A stretch of DNA of 64,000 nt from an uncultured Bradyrhizobium sp. (GTDB lineage: Bacteria; Pseudomonadota; Alphaproteobacteria; Rhizobiales; Xanthobacteraceae): assembly GCF_947648125.1 (NCBI RefSeq), contig NZ_CANSMR010000014.1, positions 124,001 to 188,000 of the forward strand, given 5' to 3'. This document shows positions 61,600 through 64,000 of this stretch, one piece after another. The notes under the pieces were generated by a model. It searched no databases. It had not been told where the DNA came from and saw only the letters and a list, made by a program, of their open reading frames with translations. Made by a program: the position numbers and the translations under genes. The first letter of the stretch is position 1. Each line of letters opens with the position of its first letter.

Positions 61600-62403
61600 C
61601 TACGTGGCGCTTGACTGCATTTCTCGCAGCGCGGTCATCACGATCCGCCGGTCGGTACCCGCAATGACGATCCTCGCATTCATGGCGTCGATCAGCTCCC
61701 GCTCTTCATGATTCATCGATCCGGAGAACATCGTCCAGACGATCTCAATGCCGCCCTTTCTTGCCTTCGCACTTATCTGTCTGCAGGCGTCGAGAACGAC
61801 CTCATGTTTGGTTTGACCCGGCAAACCCAACGCATGTGCGAGGTCGAAAGGACCAAGCATGATTGCATCAATCCCGGGCACTTCTACGATCGCGTCAACC
61901 GCCTGAAGCGCCTCTGGCGTTTCCAACAGAAGCCAAACCGACGTCTCATTGTTACTCGCTATAGAGAAATCTGCCCAATCTCGAACCTGATGCCAGGTAG
62001 CCCGCGTGCCCGGACACGCACCGCGCGATCCGCCATTGGAGTTCCAAGCATACTTTGCTGCCGAGACAGCAGACTGGGCTTCAGCCGCGCTCTTCACGTT
62101 TGGAACGATCACCCCCATCGCTCCAGCGTCCAACACACGCATTATCGAGCTTGGCGTGTGATCAGGAACACGCACCAACGGTGTGATACCCGATGCCTCC
62201 GCCGCTCTGATCAAGTCGATCGCTGAATCAAAGCCAAACGATCCGTGCTCAAGATCAAGATACACAAAATCGAAATCCGCGGCGGCCGCCATTTCGACCA
62301 TATCAGCGGAGTTGGTCTGAACACCGATTCCCAAGGCTACCTTACCCTCGGCGATCGCATGCTTTACTGCGTTCCGACGTTGACGTGCCTTTCCATAGGT
62401 CAT
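61600..62403 (-). CDS. HpcH/HpaI-type aldolase
   Basis: 267 aa. TIM-barrel class II aldolase of the HpcH/HpaI/citrate lyase-beta-like family: FDFVYLDLEHGSFGFDSAIDLIRAA, PLVRVPDHTPSSIMRVLDAGAMGVIVPNV with the catalytic Arg, LLETPEALQAVDAIVEVPGIDAIMLGPFDLAHALG with the metal-binding Glu and Asp. It splits 2-keto-4-hydroxy acids into pyruvate and an aldehyde, a usual last step of aromatic meta-cleavage pathways. The aldehyde could be passed to the ALDH encoded at 58197. Its upstream region resembles that of the monooxygenase gene. Confidence 0.92.
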   Translation of the reverse strand: MTYGKARQRRNAVKHAIAEGKVALGIGVQTNSADMVEMAAAADFDFVYLDLEHGSFGFDSAIDLIRAAEASGITPLVRVPDHTPSSIMRVLDAGAMGVIVPNVKSAAEAQSAVSAAKYAWNSNGGSRGACPGTRATWHQVRDWADFSIASNNETSVWLLLETPEALQAVDAIVEVPGIDAIMLGPFDLAHALGLPGQTKHEVVLDACRQISAKARKGGIEIVWTMFSGSMNHEERELIDAMNARIVIAGTDRRIVMTALREMQSSAT

Positions 62404-62587
62404 ATGCGACGCCTCATAGTCGGTTCGGGATGTATCGCAGCCCTGCTATCCCTGTTGCAAAACTGAGACGCAAACTTTGAGAAAGCTGTCTTCGCGCAGA
62501 ACGAAGCCATAAACTGGATGCTCGGTTAACTATCGAGGTCGGTTCACATGACAGCAGCAAGTCCACCTATGATGCTGAATCGTGGCG

Positions 62588-63376
62588 CTAGAACATTCCG
62601 TTAATTGTACCACCGTCGATGACCAAGTTCTGGCCAACAATGGAATTTGCGAAATCGCTGCAGAGCAGAGCACAAAATGCTCCGAAATCGTCTGGATCTG
62701 CCAACCGTTTCGTCGGCGTACCAAAGAATTCAATGAGCCGCTTCTCCTCGAAAGCGTAGGTGCTCCCATTTCGTTCGGCTCGATCGGACAACATCTTCTC
62801 TAGACCAGGTGTCGCATGAAGCCCGGGAAGAAGATTGTTCAGTATGACGTTATCTTTTGCAAACCGCTTTGACAGTGCCACAGTATAATTCACGAGAGCC
62901 GATCTCGTCGGTCCGGATAGCAGCCTCAGCTCGGTCGGGTGTTTAGCGGCACCTGTCGCTATATTGACGATACGACCCCACTTCCTCTCGGCCATACCGT
63001 CGATCGCGGCCTTCATCAGTTCGATTGGTCCAACTAACGTCGTCGCCACCGACCCGTACCAATCCTCCTCGCTAATTTCGTGGAAATCCTCCACAGCTCT
63101 CGGCGGAGAGCACGTAATGACCAGAATATCTGGATGAGGGCACGCCTCCAGAAGAGCTTGTCGTCCCTCGCGCGTTCCATGATCGGCAACGATGGGGGTG
63201 ACTGAAACCCTCGTTTCTCGCTCGATCGTATCGGCAGCATTGCGAAGACGGTCTTCTCCGCGAGCTGAGATGAAGAGATGGACGCCCTCTCGTGCCAGCG
63301 CCATTGCGCTGCTGTATCCAAGGCCAGCGCTGGCTCCCGCAATGATGGCTCGGCGATTCCGAATGCGAAGATCCAT
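62588..63376 (-). CDS. SDR-family protein with an atypical active site
   Basis: 262 aa from the ATG at 63376, with CTGGAGGATTT upstream; the frame opens far upstream to 63706, but that part runs over the divergent gene. The cofactor motif AIIAGASAGLGYSSAMALA is normal. Where classical SDRs have YxxxK this one reads LLSGPTRSALVNYTVALSK, so the Tyr and Lys positions are Ser and Arg. The end NSIVGQNLVIDGGTINGMF is SDR-like. Similar divergent SDRs exist and may be reductases with altered chemistry. It is divergent from the SDR at 63547. Confidence 0.8.
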   Translation of the reverse strand: MDLRIRNRRAIIAGASAGLGYSSAMALAREGVHLFISARGEDRLRNAADTIERETRVSVTPIVADHGTREGRQALLEACPHPDILVITCSPPRAVEDFHEISEEDWYGSVATTLVGPIELMKAAIDGMAERKWGRIVNIATGAAKHPTELRLLSGPTRSALVNYTVALSKRFAKDNVILNNLLPGLHATPGLEKMLSDRAERNGSTYAFEEKRLIEFFGTPTKRLADPDDFGAFCALLCSDFANSIVGQNLVIDGGTINGMF

Positions 63377-63546
63377 CAAATCCTCCAGCGTGATAGGCTT
63401 GCGACCACCAATCCTATTTAGCAAATGGCTTGAGGGGGAGTTCCATACAGGAGAACGGAGTGTTGCCCAGAGAGGAACGTACCTTGATGTTTCGAAATAG
63501 CGACCACATCCCCATCCTTCTCTCATCAATAGAGGAGAGATTCGCA

Positions 63547-64000
63547 TGTCGCGCAAACTGGAAGGAAAGGTTGCAGTCGTAACAGGGGCTACAACGGGTA
63601 TTGGTCTGGCCATAGCCGCACGCTTCGCCGCGGAAGGTGCACAAACTGTTCTCACCGGCCGCCGGCAGGCTGAGCTGGACAAAGCCAGGAATGCCGTAGG
63701 TCCCAATACACTGGCGGTACGGGCCGACTCGGCGAACCTGGCCGATTTGGACCAGCTCTATAGCGAAGTGAAGAGCCGATATGGCCGCATTGATGTGTTG
63801 GTAGCCAATGCGGGAGGCGGCTCCATGCTGCCTTTGGGATCCATCACTGAGGAACAGTACGACGATACGTTCAACCGCAACGTAAAGGGCGTGCTATTCA
63901 CGGTCCAGAAGGCCCTGCCGCTTCTCGCAGACGGCGCTTCGGTCATCCTCACGGCGTCAAATGTCAGCATAAAGGGAACGCCGGCCTTCAGCGTCTATTC
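63547..64000 (+). CDS. SDR-family oxidoreductase, truncated by the window end
   Basis: The first 151 residues of a classical SDR are visible: VAVVTGATTGIGLAIAARFA, ANAGGGSM, and the start of the catalytic region (LTASNVSIKGTPAFSVY, reaching the Tyr of the expected YxxxK). It runs off the right end of the window. It may act with the catabolic genes to its left. Confidence 0.92.

Overview
The window looks like a piece of a high-GC alphaproteobacterial chromosome, most likely a Bradyrhizobium/Nitrobacteraceae relative. This is inferred from the protein flavour: an OprB-type porin, a cyclase-TolB-TPR regulator of the type common in Bradyrhizobium, an OpgC remnant, RES/Xre and MazF-like toxin-antitoxin pairs, and nested tyrosine recombinases. 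Ordinary genes lie at the two ends (porin at 1-1500; catabolic enzymes from about 49.5 kb on). Roughly 1.5-48.8 kb is accessory DNA. No rRNA, complete tRNA, CRISPR array or intact insertion sequence was seen.

Left island (about 1.5-26.4 kb). A compact minus-strand operon (15596 to 3845) encodes, in transcription order, a C5-cytosine DNA methyltransferase, two unrecognised proteins (373 and 534 aa), a NERD-nuclease/superfamily I helicase, a DrmA-like helicase and a DrmB-like DUF1998 protein. I read it as a DISARM-related defence system lacking the phospholipase-D gene drmC. A Vsr-type endonuclease is divergent from the methyltransferase, and a protein with a PD-(D/E)XK-like domain is convergent with DrmB. 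Then come a P4-type integrase, an AlpA-like regulator, a possible HUH replication/relaxase-like protein beside a perfect hairpin, a PGN_0703-like nuclease coupled to a DUF2958-like gene, a HEPN-like protein, an XRE regulator, and a row of small membrane/secreted proteins with a PP2C phosphatase. A 14-bp direct repeat resembling a tRNA-Ser 3' end occurs at 1543-1556 and 26358-26371 and may mark the island ends.

Middle region (27-41 kb). An SGNH hydrolase with a lost 5' end, a cyclase-TPR protein and two HTH regulators precede a tightly packed plus-strand array (31.4-40.9 kb): three tandem paralogues of an unrecognised family, an HNH protein, a protein with a GLGDxRPxxGRF-like end, a metallophosphoesterase, a soluble AAA+/M41 zinc protease, two small ORFs (one HTH-like), a tyrosine recombinase and a catalytically degenerate recombinase-like protein with repeated HTH units. 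After DISARM this is the best candidate for an undescribed system.

Right accessory region (41-49 kb). It holds a RES/Xre toxin-antitoxin pair whose toxin is frameshifted, a MazF/PemK-like pair, an exported protein, and a perfect 1965-bp tandem duplication carrying two identical copies of a repressor-like gene with a duplicated HTH domain and an S24-like C-terminus.

Right catabolic region (49.5-64 kb). It holds an isoquinoline 1-oxidoreductase-like pair, two copies of a pirin-DoxX module, a BKACE (DUF849) enzyme, an FAD monooxygenase, three SDRs, an aldehyde dehydrogenase and an HpcH/HpaI aldolase. Together they suggest oxidation of an aromatic or N-heterocyclic compound. The last SDR runs off the window.
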